Source: Lentisphaeria bacterium
Lineage (GTDB): Bacteria > Verrucomicrobiota > Lentisphaeria > Victivallales > Victivallaceae
Length of the DNA: 58,663 nt
Assembly: GCA_017507125.1 (NCBI GenBank)
Contig: JAFWBQ010000098.1
Coordinates: forward strand, 1 to 58,663
Direction of reading: 5' to 3'
Both the position numbers and the translations under genes were made by a program. Below the pieces are notes generated by a model. The model saw nothing but the letters and a program-made list of their open reading frames with translations, was not told where the DNA came from and searched no databases. Shown one piece after another: positions 43,371-51,521 of this stretch. The number at the start of each line of letters is the position of its first letter. Positions within the stretch are counted from its first letter, which is position 1.

Positions 43371-46280
43371 TCAGCTCCGGTAGATCACACTGCTGCTTGC
43401 AGATGCGAAACAACTTTCCGGATTGGCGTCGCTGTGCCCGAATTTCAGCTGGACCTGGCAGCCGGGAAGAACAGTTACACTGTCATTGCCATCGGAGTAA
43501 ATGCGCTTTTCTGCATCCCAACAACTTTCATTCCCCTCCTCAAACCAGAGGAGAACTTTTCCGGAATTGACCTGAGAAACCACATCGTTGCCCCAATTGA
43601 CTCCGAAATAAAAGTTATCGGTTCCGCCGCCGCCGCACATGACATCATCTCCGGCGCCGCCGATGATGACGTCGCTTGAAGTTCCGCCGGTGATCCGGTC
43701 ATTTCCGGCATCACCGTAAAGGTAGCTGGTTCCGGTTCCTGACCAGATCACATCGTTACCGTCGCCGCCGCGGATCTCAATGCCATTGCGTTTGCCTTCC
43801 TGGAAATTGACCGTTGTGAGATCCACGATATCATCCCCGGCTCCGGCATATATTTCATTGATCAACACGATCCGCTCCTCCTGCAGTCCGGAAGCTGATT
43901 TGCTGTAAATGTCATCAGAAAAGAGAGCGTCTCCCCGGGCATCGTCGGTCAGCATGATGATCCCGTAATCACCTTCTGAACCGTTAAAGATATCCTGAAA
44001 GCGGTTCTTCCCGGCAAGAAGCACTTTTTCGCCGGTTCCGGCCCACTTATCCATGCCTGTATGCTCAGCGGCATAACCTTTTCCCCAGATCTCTGCGGGA
44101 TTGGCAAAAAAGAGATCGGTGCGGCAATCCCGGTCGGAATCGTATTTCACAGCCCCTGCGCCCACACCTGCGGAATGAAATCCATTCCCCTGCTGATAAT
44201 TGATCTTGCCGTCACGGCGGACACCCCACTCCCAGTCGCCTTCCGGCAGGCCGTAAAGATCCACCGCCTCGCCGCAGGTTCCCAGTGAAACACTTCCCCT
44301 GTCATGGTCGGCAGTCAGGAGTATTTCGTAATCCACGACCCCCGTCACACCGGTCCACTTCAGGGAGGAAGCAGAACCTGACAATTGAGTTATTGGCTGA
44401 AGATCCACTTCAAGTTTCAAAGCATAATCACTGTAAAAGAGCCGTGTTTCACCGACACTTTGACCGGTGGAGCCGGCCTGAAGAATGTAGTCTTTTCCGA
44501 TGGCCCCTGTGACAGTGACTGAAAGTCCCTTCAAAACCTCCATGCCCTTCACAGATGAATCTCCGGCAAAAAGGGTATAGATGCCGCTTTCGGCGCCGGT
44601 AATGTCCACAGTGACTGAATCAGCACAGCAAGTTATATTAGCGGCATTCTCTTTCACATTGAAGATGGCTCTGTCAGCAGCCTCCCCTTCAAGCACAAAA
44701 TTTATATCGCAGGTGTCATAGATCAATCCCGTCAGGGTGCTGCTGCTGTCGATGCAGATGGTATTATGTCCCGCCCCCTGCGAGATGTAACCGTAACAGG
44801 CGGACTCCCTCCGGATCTCCAAAATGTCATCCCCGGCTCCCATAGAGATATTTCCGACAACAACAGAGTTATTGTCAAGGCTCAGGATATCACTCCCGGA
44901 AGTGCTGTAAAATGCATAATCTCCCGATGCAGCATCCAAGATGAATTTGGGCAGTGACGCGCCGTAAAGGCTGGAACTTTGAAGTGAGCTGAGGACTTTT
45001 CTTGAGCCTGCCAGATAATCTCCCGTTTCAGTATAGCTGCCGGCAAAAACCAGACCGCCATTGAGCTCTACTGAAGCATTTTTACTTTCTTTCAGATAAA
45101 ATGCACAGTTCGTAGCAGATTTCGTATTGGAGATCAGGGAACCTCTGAAATCGCGGAACCTGACATCGCTTTCACTTTCTCCCCGGAATCCGATTCCCCA
45201 CGAAGAGAGAGAATCGGTAACGTAAATATTCATATTGAATCCGTCGACAGTGATTTTATCAGCAAGTGAAATCGCGTCTGATAAACACAAAGAGTTTCCG
45301 GCAATTCCGGCGTCAAAGGAGATGGTATTTTTCCCTTTGATACTCAAGGCCTGTTCAAAAGCACGGAGCAACGTACCTGTTCCATACAGCCGGCTGTCAG
45401 AGACAGTCAGATTTTCGATCCCCGAAACCATCAGATCGTAAACAAATTCATGTATCTGCAAATCATGGAGTTCGCTCCGGGAGTACCAGCGGGTCCCGGA
45501 GGAATAAGCTCCCCAGCCGTAGTTGATGTGAAACTTGCCGGTGCCGCTGTCATATCCGTCAATAACCACTGCATGCCCCGGAATGGAGGCCCCCACAACT
45601 CTGCCTGCAAGAAGATTTTCAATAACAACTTCCCAGGCACCATCCGATATGGTACAGGTATACTGACCGTTTTTAACGGAAAAACTGCCCCAATAGTAGA
45701 AACGCTTCAACCAGTATTCATTGCCGGACATTTCATAATATCTGCTGCATCTGACACTTGCAAATCCGGCACGGTAAAAAAGATTCTCCTCCCACGCAGT
45801 TGAAGTGCTGTTGGATGAGTAATCAGCCTGCTGGATCACACCGCAGGCATAGAGCAAAGCAGCGGCATCATCCGCTGAATTCAAATCGTAACTCCCGAGC
45901 TTGCTGTTGACGGCGGCAAAAGAGATCGTTCCCGGCGTAGAACCGTCTGAGTTGACACTGATCTTCCAACCACTGCTGTGATGGCTGACATAGGCGTCCT
46001 CTGAATTCAAAGTCAACGTCAGGGCAAGATCCTGTTTCTCAATAAAGTAGTAAATGATCTGTGCGGCAGCAGTATTGGTACATCCTGTAACAGAGTGTTC
46101 CCCTGTTCTTGTGTCGATGGGGGTATAATGATCATAGGTCACAGTGGTATTGTTTCCCAGATCAAGAATGCCGAACTGACTCCACAAGGTTGAAAGCATG
46201 ACGCCGGTCGAATTCGCTGCCGGCTGTGCCTTCTCAATTTCTGCGTCATGAAACAAAGGAAGCTCTCTGCCATTTTCCAT
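43371..46280 (-). CDS. C10 (streptopain-like) peptidase fused to beta-rich repeats and RTX calcium-binding repeats
   Basis: 969 residues from the ATG at 46280, which has GGAG six bases upstream; an in-frame ATG at 46292 is less likely. Residues about 55-275 match family C10: catalytic Cys in VTGCTNTAAAQIIYYF (Cys67), His in SIPGHAVVIDGYD (His236) and the conserved HINYGWGAYSSG. The middle is a beta-helix-like region (SDVRFRDFRG, VVVGNISMGAGDDILEI). The C-terminal part has GGxGxDxUx-type nonapeptides (GGDGNDVIW, GDAGNDRITGGTSSDVIIGG, GGAGDDVMCGGGG) typical of type I-secreted RTX proteins. No N-terminal signal peptide is seen. No type I exporter is in this window. Confidence 0.88.
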   Translation of the reverse strand: MENGRELPLFHDAEIEKAQPAANSTGVMLSTLWSQFGILDLGNNTTVTYDHYTPIDTRTGEHSVTGCTNTAAAQIIYYFIEKQDLALTLTLNSEDAYVSHHSSGWKISVNSDGSTPGTISFAAVNSKLGSYDLNSADDAAALLYACGVIQQADYSSNSTSTAWEENLFYRAGFASVRCSRYYEMSGNEYWLKRFYYWGSFSVKNGQYTCTISDGAWEVVIENLLAGRVVGASIPGHAVVIDGYDSGTGKFHINYGWGAYSSGTRWYSRSELHDLQIHEFVYDLMVSGIENLTVSDSRLYGTGTLLRAFEQALSIKGKNTISFDAGIAGNSLCLSDAISLADKITVDGFNMNIYVTDSLSSWGIGFRGESESDVRFRDFRGSLISNTKSATNCAFYLKESKNASVELNGGLVFAGSYTETGDYLAGSRKVLSSLQSSSLYGASLPKFILDAASGDYAFYSTSGSDILSLDNNSVVVGNISMGAGDDILEIRRESACYGYISQGAGHNTICIDSSSTLTGLIYDTCDINFVLEGEAADRAIFNVKENAANITCCADSVTVDITGAESGIYTLFAGDSSVKGMEVLKGLSVTVTGAIGKDYILQAGSTGQSVGETRLFYSDYALKLEVDLQPITQLSGSASSLKWTGVTGVVDYEILLTADHDRGSVSLGTCGEAVDLYGLPEGDWEWGVRRDGKINYQQGNGFHSAGVGAGAVKYDSDRDCRTDLFFANPAEIWGKGYAAEHTGMDKWAGTGEKVLLAGKNRFQDIFNGSEGDYGIIMLTDDARGDALFSDDIYSKSASGLQEERIVLINEIYAGAGDDIVDLTTVNFQEGKRNGIEIRGGDGNDVIWSGTGTSYLYGDAGNDRITGGTSSDVIIGGAGDDVMCGGGGTDNFYFGVNWGNDVVSQVNSGKVLLWFEEGNESCWDAEKRIYSDGNDSVTVLPGCQVQLKFGHSDANPESCFASASSSVIYRS

Positions 46281-46330
46281 AAGAAACTCCATTCATCAAT
46301 AAATTACAGCATATTATTCTATTTTACGGT

Positions 46331-46359
46331 AATATAGCATAATAAACAGTTACTTGCAA
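46331..46359 (-). promoter_or_regulatory. promoter of the C10-peptidase gene
   Basis: On the minus strand TTGCAA (46354-46359) and TATATT (46331-46336) have a 17-bp spacer, with TGC before the -10. Confidence 0.65.
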
Positions 46360-46379
46360 GAAGATAATACAAAAAAAAT

Positions 46380-46408
46380 AAAACAACTCCTGCCATCAAG
46401 TTGTTTTT
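46380..46408. terminator. terminator-like hairpin in an intergenic gap
   Basis: Arms AAACAACT (46381-46388) and AGTTGTTT (46399-46406) are followed by T, and A-rich sequence precedes them. It lies between divergent genes, upstream of both, so it does not end a recognised gene; a short RNA is possible. The rest of 46293-46649 is AT-rich without a protein-coding gene. Confidence 0.45.
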
Positions 46409-46586
46409 CCACTCTCAGAACCATGGGAGCAAGAGGCGAAAAAAAGTTTTTACCGGAAGCAATCAACAGAAAAAGTAAAGGAGAGTAAAAAATTTTTCAA
46501 AAAAAATGGAATTTTTTACTATTTTGACCTTTTATTCACAGCAATGTTGTGTTATATTTAGGAATGTGTCCTTGACTGTAATTATT

Positions 46587-46619
46587 CCGGGAGCAAACAA
46601 ACTCTTTTTTTGCTCCGGG
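46587..46619 (+). promoter_or_regulatory. leader hairpin before the folate-cycle gene
   Basis: Arms CCGGGAGCAAA and TTTGCTCCGGG pair with one G-G mismatch and flank a T-rich loop. It lies 30 bases before the GTG start. A TATATT at about 46554 may be the -10 of its promoter. It could affect translation. Confidence 0.4.
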
Positions 46620-46649
46620 ACAGCAGGATTCAAATAAGAGGTTTTTTTC

Positions 46650-47222
46650 GTGGAACAGAATTCCTGTCAGGAAAAGTCCCGGCTCCGTCAGCTTTACAGC
46701 TCCAAAAGGAAGGCCCTTGAGCTTTCGTGGAGAAAAGAGAGCGACCGGAGTATTTGTGACGCTGTAAGGGAGCTGCCGGTCTACAAGGCAGCGGAGTGTG
46801 TGTCATTCTTCATTCCCTGGGGCGCCGAACCGGACCTGAGGGAGCTGTTTTTCGAAAAGCGCACGTTCCTGCCCCGTTTTTCAACGGAGCTTGAGGGATA
46901 TGAATTGGTGGAGATCACCGATTTGGAAAAGGATCTGCTTCCCGGGAAATACGGTATCCCGGAGCCGTCACCGGATCTTCCGGCGGCAGCACCGGAACTG
47001 ACCCGGCAAGATATGCTTTTTATGGTACCGGCTGTCGCCTGTTCACCCGCCGGAGTCCGGCTGGGACGGGGCGGAGGTTACTATGACCGGCTCCTTGCCG
47101 GTGTGACAAAAAAGCCGGTTGCTGTGATCTACTCCTGCCAGCTTGCCCCCTCTCTGCCGTGCGCTTGCCACGATCTTCCAATGGGGATCATCGTGACAGA
47201 AAACAAGGTTTTGTATTGTTGA
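46650..47222 (+). CDS. 5-formyltetrahydrofolate cyclo-ligase
   Basis: 190 residues, GTG start with AAGAGG upstream. It converts 5-formyl-THF to 5,10-methenyl-THF. Seen: KSRLRQLYSSKRKAL at the N-terminus, FFIPWGAEPDLREL and the ATP/folate site GVRLGRGGGYYDRLL near the C-terminus. It is followed by rny 57 bp later. The gene order matches many bacteria in which this gene lies near RNA-processing genes. Confidence 0.9.
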   Translation: MEQNSCQEKSRLRQLYSSKRKALELSWRKESDRSICDAVRELPVYKAAECVSFFIPWGAEPDLRELFFEKRTFLPRFSTELEGYELVEITDLEKDLLPGKYGIPEPSPDLPAAAPELTRQDMLFMVPAVACSPAGVRLGRGGGYYDRLLAGVTKKPVAVIYSCQLAPSLPCACHDLPMGIIVTENKVLYC

Positions 47223-47279
47223 AAGCACTGCGTTGCCGATAACAGGACCGGAGTGCCGGAAAAGAAGAGGAAAAGAAAA

Positions 47280-48842
47280 ATGGGAGACTGGAAGGTGATT
47301 GCAGTCGCGTGCATCGCCAGCGTCGTCGGCGTTGGTTTGGGCGCGTTGATCATTTACTGCATTCAGAAAATGCAAAAAGATTCTGCTCAAAAGGGAGCGG
47401 AAAAGATCCGTAAAGATGCGGAACGGGATGCGGAACATCTGATCCGCGATGCCAAAGTTTCAGCCAAAGCTGATGTCATCAAGATGCGCGAAGAGTGCGA
47501 GCAGGAGATCCGTGAACGCCGCCGGGAACAGCAGCAGAACGAAAAACGCCTTGCTCAGCGAGAAGAAAATCTTGACCGCCGCGCCGATTCTCTGGACGAA
47601 AAACTCAAAGGTCTGGAAAAACAGGAAAAAGAGATCGAATCCCTGCGTGAAAAACTCAGCGCAAGAGAGAGTGAACTTTCCAAAAATATCGCCGCTCAGG
47701 TGGATGAACTGGAGCGGATCTCCGGTTACAGCCGGGAACAGGCAAGGGATGTTCTGCTTGAAAAACTTCAGAATGAGATCCGCAATGAGGCGGGTATCAT
47801 GGTCCGCAACACCCTTGAAGAGGCCAAGGAGCGCAGCGAAAAAGAGGCGCGCCGCATTCTGACCTACGCCATCCAGCGTTACGCCTCAGACTGCACCTAT
47901 GAACGTACCACCGCCACGATCCCCCTGCCCAACGATGAAATGAAGGGCAGGATCATCGGCCGCGAAGGACGCAATATCCGCACCATTGAGGCTGTCACCG
48001 GTGTGAGTATCCTTATTGACGACACCCCCGAAGCGGTGGTCATCAGCTGTTTTGACCCTGTCCGCAAAGAGGTGGCGCGCCGCCTGATGGAGCGCCTGAT
48101 CGGCGACGGCCGGATCCACCCCACCCGCGTCGAAGAACTTGCCAAAAAGATCGGCAAGGAAATTGAAGATGAACTCTTTCAGGAGGGCGAAGCCGCCGTT
48201 CTTGAAACCGGTATTCAGGGCGTCCCCCCTGCCATCATCCGTCTGCTGGGCAGACTGAAGTATCGTTACAGCTTCTCTCAGAATGTGCTTCAGCACTCTC
48301 TGGAAACCGCCTATTTCATGGGTATCATCGCCGCTGAACTGGGTCTGGATGAGAAACGCGCCAAACGTATCGGTCTTTTCCACGATCTGGGCAAAGCCAT
48401 CGACCATGAAATCGAAGGTCCCCATGCCAAGATCGGTGCCGACATGCTCCGCAAATACAACGAAAACAAAGAGGTCGTCCACGCGGTTGCCGCCCACCAC
48501 GGCGAAGTGGAAGCCGAAAGTCTCTATGATGTTCTTGTCAGCGCCTGCGATACCCTGAGCGCCTCCCGCCCCGGTGCCCGCAGCGAAACCACTGAACTTT
48601 ACCTCAAACGTCTGGAACAGCTTGAAGGCATCGCCAATGAATTCAACGGTGTTGAATCCTGCTTTGCACTTCAGGCGGGCCGTGAGATCCGCGTAGTGGT
48701 GATCCCCGAAAAGATCGGCGAAGGCGAAGCGCAGATGATGGCGCGTGAAATCAGCGAAAGAATTGAGAAAGAGATGACCTATCCCGGTCAGATCAAAGTG
48801 ACTGTCATCCGCGAGACCCGCTCCGTGGAATATGCCAAATAA
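47280..48842 (+). CDS. ribonuclease Y
   Basis: 520 residues from the ATG at 47280 (AGAGGA upstream). Membrane-anchored endoribonuclease for mRNA turnover. One N-terminal TM (VIAVACIASVVGVGLGALII), a long charged coiled coil (about 35-180), KH domain (MKGRIIGREGRNIRTIEAVT), HD domain (FHDLGKAIDHE and VAAHHGE) and the conserved C-terminus VTVIRETRSVEYAK. It is near the usual family length of about 520. Confidence 0.96.
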   Translation: MGDWKVIAVACIASVVGVGLGALIIYCIQKMQKDSAQKGAEKIRKDAERDAEHLIRDAKVSAKADVIKMREECEQEIRERRREQQQNEKRLAQREENLDRRADSLDEKLKGLEKQEKEIESLREKLSARESELSKNIAAQVDELERISGYSREQARDVLLEKLQNEIRNEAGIMVRNTLEEAKERSEKEARRILTYAIQRYASDCTYERTTATIPLPNDEMKGRIIGREGRNIRTIEAVTGVSILIDDTPEAVVISCFDPVRKEVARRLMERLIGDGRIHPTRVEELAKKIGKEIEDELFQEGEAAVLETGIQGVPPAIIRLLGRLKYRYSFSQNVLQHSLETAYFMGIIAAELGLDEKRAKRIGLFHDLGKAIDHEIEGPHAKIGADMLRKYNENKEVVHAVAAHHGEVEAESLYDVLVSACDTLSASRPGARSETTELYLKRLEQLEGIANEFNGVESCFALQAGREIRVVVIPEKIGEGEAQMMAREISERIEKEMTYPGQIKVTVIRETRSVEYAK

Positions 48843-48848
48843 TCAGGA

Positions 48849-49952
48849 ATGAACCTGAAAATGAATGAGAATCTTTTTTGCAGGGCTCGCCTTGAGGTCG
48901 ATCGTGAAGCGATCAAATCCAATGTGCGCGCTCTGCAGGGGATGTCACAGAGTTGTGACGTTCTGGGCGTGGTCAAAGCCAACGCCTACGGTGTAGGTAC
49001 TGATATCGTGGTTCCGGCGCTGCTGGAATCCGGCGTTAAGGTGCTGGGAGTTGCCACTTTGAGCGAAGCGGCTGAGTTGTTGAAATACGGCGTTGAACTG
49101 CGTATGCTCAGCGGTGTCATGCCTGAAGAGATCGCCCCTGCCATTGAAATGGGAGTCACGCTCCCGGTCATCGACTTTGAAACCGCCCTTGCCATTGACG
49201 CGGAGGCGGCACGGCAGAAACGCAAAGCGGCTGTTCAGCTCGCCATTGACTCCGGCATGGGAAGAGTGGGGATCCGTATCGCTGAAGCTGAGGAAACGGC
49301 AAAAAAAGTCATCGCCCTTGAAAACCTCAACGTGACAGGCGTTTACTCTCACTTTCCCCAAGCCGAACCGGGGGATAAAGGTTCTCTTGTTCAAATTGAT
49401 GCCATGGCATCTCTTGCCGGAAAACTTCAGCTGCCACAGTGTCATCTGGCGGCAAGTGAAGGAACTCTTTTCATGCCGGGAGCAAGCCGTCCTCCTTTCA
49501 ACCTCATCCGTCTGGGTATCGCCATGTACGGCGTTCTCCCTGACTGCGGCATGAAAGGTGCGGTCAAATTCAAAAGCCGTCTTGCGGCGGTGCGCCGCTG
49601 CCCCGCCGGAGGAACGGTCAGTTACGGCAGACTCCACAAACTGAGTTCCGAAACCCTCGTGGGAACAGTTGCCGCAGGTTACGCCGACGGCGTGCCGCTG
49701 AAACTCACCAACAAAGGATTTTTCCGGGTCAACGGCAAACTTTTTCCCATCCTCGGCAGAGTGACCATGGACTACACCATGATCGACCTTTCCGCCGTGC
49801 CCGGGGCGAAAGTCGGGGACGAAGTGGAGCTTTTTACCTCAGTGCAGGGGGACTCCATCGACATCGCCAACTGGAGCAATTACAAAGGAACTCACGCCTG
49901 GGACATCCTCTGTTCCATTTCTCCCCGGGTCGAACGCCGCGCCGTCAATTAA
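48849..49952 (+). CDS. alanine racemase
   Basis: 367 residues. PLP enzyme making D-alanine for peptidoglycan. Seen: PLP lysine in VVKANAYGVG, DSGMGRVGI, VTGVYSHFPQAE, PGASRPPFNLIRLGIAMYG, and the catalytic Tyr region RVTMDYTMIDLS. The start at 48849 or at 48861 is uncertain, because AGGA directly abuts the first ATG. It is separated by 6 bp from rny, so co-transcribed. Confidence 0.95.
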   Translation: MNLKMNENLFCRARLEVDREAIKSNVRALQGMSQSCDVLGVVKANAYGVGTDIVVPALLESGVKVLGVATLSEAAELLKYGVELRMLSGVMPEEIAPAIEMGVTLPVIDFETALAIDAEAARQKRKAAVQLAIDSGMGRVGIRIAEAEETAKKVIALENLNVTGVYSHFPQAEPGDKGSLVQIDAMASLAGKLQLPQCHLAASEGTLFMPGASRPPFNLIRLGIAMYGVLPDCGMKGAVKFKSRLAAVRRCPAGGTVSYGRLHKLSSETLVGTVAAGYADGVPLKLTNKGFFRVNGKLFPILGRVTMDYTMIDLSAVPGAKVGDEVELFTSVQGDSIDIANWSNYKGTHAWDILCSISPRVERRAVN

Positions 49953-49970
49953 CCTTTTATTGCATGAAAA

Positions 49971-50001
49971 AAAGGAGCTGTTTTGCGACAGCTCCTTTTT
50001 A
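49971..50001. terminator. bidirectional terminator after alr
   Basis: Arms AAAGGAGCTGT (49971-49981) and ACAGCTCCTTT (49988-49998) flank a six-base loop, followed by T5 and preceded by A-rich sequence on the other side. It also ends the convergent gene at 50018. Confidence 0.85.
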
Positions 50002-50017
50002 TATGCAGAAAAAAACC

Positions 50018-50905
50018 TCAATCCATCTCGCCCAGTTCGGTGAAAGTTGCCACCAGTTCGGGGATGTTGACTTTGGCCTGGACGGGGAGGACTTCGCTCT
50101 GGATCACCTTGAGACGGGGGGCTTTTTTGAGCAGACGGATGATGTGCACCCAGTCGATGCAGCCCTCACCGGGGATCTGGTGGGCATCGCTCCAGCCGGT
50201 GTTGTCATGCAGATGGCAGTTGACCACATGGGGGAGCATCTTTTCAAGGGCCTGATCTTCCCAGAGGGGAAGGGACTTCCCGGCGGCCTTCCAGCCGTTC
50301 CAGGCGTTTCCGGTGGCATAATTTCTGCCGTTGTCCATAATATTGGCGTGTCCGGAGTCGTAACAGAATCCCAGTGCATCGGTGGGGAACTCCGCCTTGA
50401 TGCTGTTGAGCACATCAGGGGTGTTCACAGAAAACCAGATGTTTTCAATGCAGATGGTGATATTCAGCTTTTCTGCAAGGGGGAGAAGTTCGCTCAAACT
50501 CTCTTTCATGCGGGCAATATGGAGCTCTTCAGAAATACCCGTTGCAGGATCAAAGTGGTTGTTGCCCAGATGGATGGTGATGGTGTCAACTTTCATATAA
50601 GCGCAGATCTCAAGGGCAAGTTTAAGTCTGGCAAGCATCATGGGACGCTTTTCCACCCAGGGGCAGTTCATGTCAAACAGAGGACCGAAAGGCGCATGGG
50701 CATCGCAAAAACTCAGACCGGCATCTTTCATTTCCTGAAGCAGTTTGTCTGCGGTTCCCGCATTGCTGATGATCTGCTGGATCAGAGTATCGCTCAACAC
50801 CAGATGTTCTGCGCCGTAGCGGGCAAACTCCGCCATGACAACGGGGCGCATTTTTTCAGTAACGTGTCCAAATTCATAAAGATAGGTTACAGGAACAGAA
50901 AACAT
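50018..50905 (-). CDS. sugar phosphate isomerase/epimerase (xylose isomerase-like TIM barrel)
   Basis: 295 residues from the ATG at 50905 (AGGAT upstream). Metal-dependent AP endonuclease 2/xylose isomerase superfamily: VDTITIHLGNNHFDP, NITICIENIWF, LGFCYDSGHANIM, VNCHLHDNTGWSDAHQIPGEG and VIQSEVLP are the metal-binding strands. It probably acts in sugar isomerisation or inositol-type catabolism; the substrate is unclear. It has its own promoter and is single. Confidence 0.88.
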   Translation of the reverse strand: MFSVPVTYLYEFGHVTEKMRPVVMAEFARYGAEHLVLSDTLIQQIISNAGTADKLLQEMKDAGLSFCDAHAPFGPLFDMNCPWVEKRPMMLARLKLALEICAYMKVDTITIHLGNNHFDPATGISEELHIARMKESLSELLPLAEKLNITICIENIWFSVNTPDVLNSIKAEFPTDALGFCYDSGHANIMDNGRNYATGNAWNGWKAAGKSLPLWEDQALEKMLPHVVNCHLHDNTGWSDAHQIPGEGCIDWVHIIRLLKKAPRLKVIQSEVLPVQAKVNIPELVATFTELGEMD

Positions 50906-50944
50906 GGTACAAATCCTTTTTTTAATAACGGATAAACATGGCAT

Positions 50945-50972
50945 ATTATATCACCGAATTTCTTTTTTTCAA
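50945..50972 (-). promoter_or_regulatory. promoter of the TIM-barrel isomerase gene
   Basis: On the minus strand TTGAAA (50967-50972) and TATAAT (50945-50950) have a 16-bp spacer. Confidence 0.65.
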
Positions 50973-51002
50973 GCATAAAAACTTTTTTTCAGGAACTTTC
51001 GT

Positions 51003-51030
51003 TTGAAATACGGTTTTGAAGTGCTATATT
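51003..51030 (+). promoter_or_regulatory. promoter of the C_GCAxxG_C_C gene
   Basis: TTGAAA (51003-51008) and TATATT (51025-51030) have a 16-bp spacer, with GTGC before the -10. It lies back to back with 50945-50972. Confidence 0.65.
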
Positions 51031-51059
51031 TATCCAAATTAAATTTGAAAGGAGTTTTT

Positions 51060-51521
51060 ATGAGTAAATCAGAAACAGCCGGAGAACTTTTCATGCAGGG
51101 CGCCAACTGTGCTCAGGCGGTCTTCGGTGCATTTGCCAAAGAGTGCGGGTTCACTGTTGAACAGGCTCTTGTCATCAGTTCCGGATTCGGCGGCGGCGTG
51201 GGAAGAATGCGTGAAGTCTGCGGCGCCGTCAGCGGCATGGTCCTTGTCCTGGACATGCTTTACGGTTCAGGGGATCTGAACGACAAAGGCGCCAAAGACG
51301 CTCAATACGCAAGAGTGCAGGAACTTGCCAACGCTTTCAAAGCGGAGTGCGGTTCCATCGTCTGCCGGGAGCTGTTGGGACTTGACAAAAAAGCCCCCAC
51401 CCCCTCTGAATCAGAAGCACGCACTCCTGAATACTACAAAAAGCGTCCCTGCGCCGAAATGGTGGCGCTTGCGGCAGAACTCCTTGAAAAATATATTGAA
51501 AAGCAAAAGGCAGAAGTATGA
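51060..51521 (+). CDS. C_GCAxxG_C_C family protein (putative redox)
   Basis: 153 residues from the ATG at 51060 (AAAGGAG upstream). Motif parts seen: GANCAQAVFGAFAKECGF, GGGVGRMREVCGAVSGMVLVLDM, CGSIVC and KKRPCAEMV, which give the family name. The conserved cysteines suggest a redox or metal role, but the function is unknown. The stop overlaps the giant beta-helix gene by 4 bp, so the two are translated together. Confidence 0.92.
   Translation: MSKSETAGELFMQGANCAQAVFGAFAKECGFTVEQALVISSGFGGGVGRMREVCGAVSGMVLVLDMLYGSGDLNDKGAKDAQYARVQELANAFKAECGSIVCRELLGLDKKAPTPSESEARTPEYYKKRPCAEMVALAAELLEKYIEKQKAEV

Noticed and set aside
46300..46650. 6S RNA next to the 5-FCL gene
   Set aside because: No long closed stem with a central bubble of the right size could be drawn.
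49964..50935. 323-codon frame opposite the TIM-barrel isomerase
   Set aside because: Shadow; the opposite strand has promoter, ribosome binding site and metal motifs.
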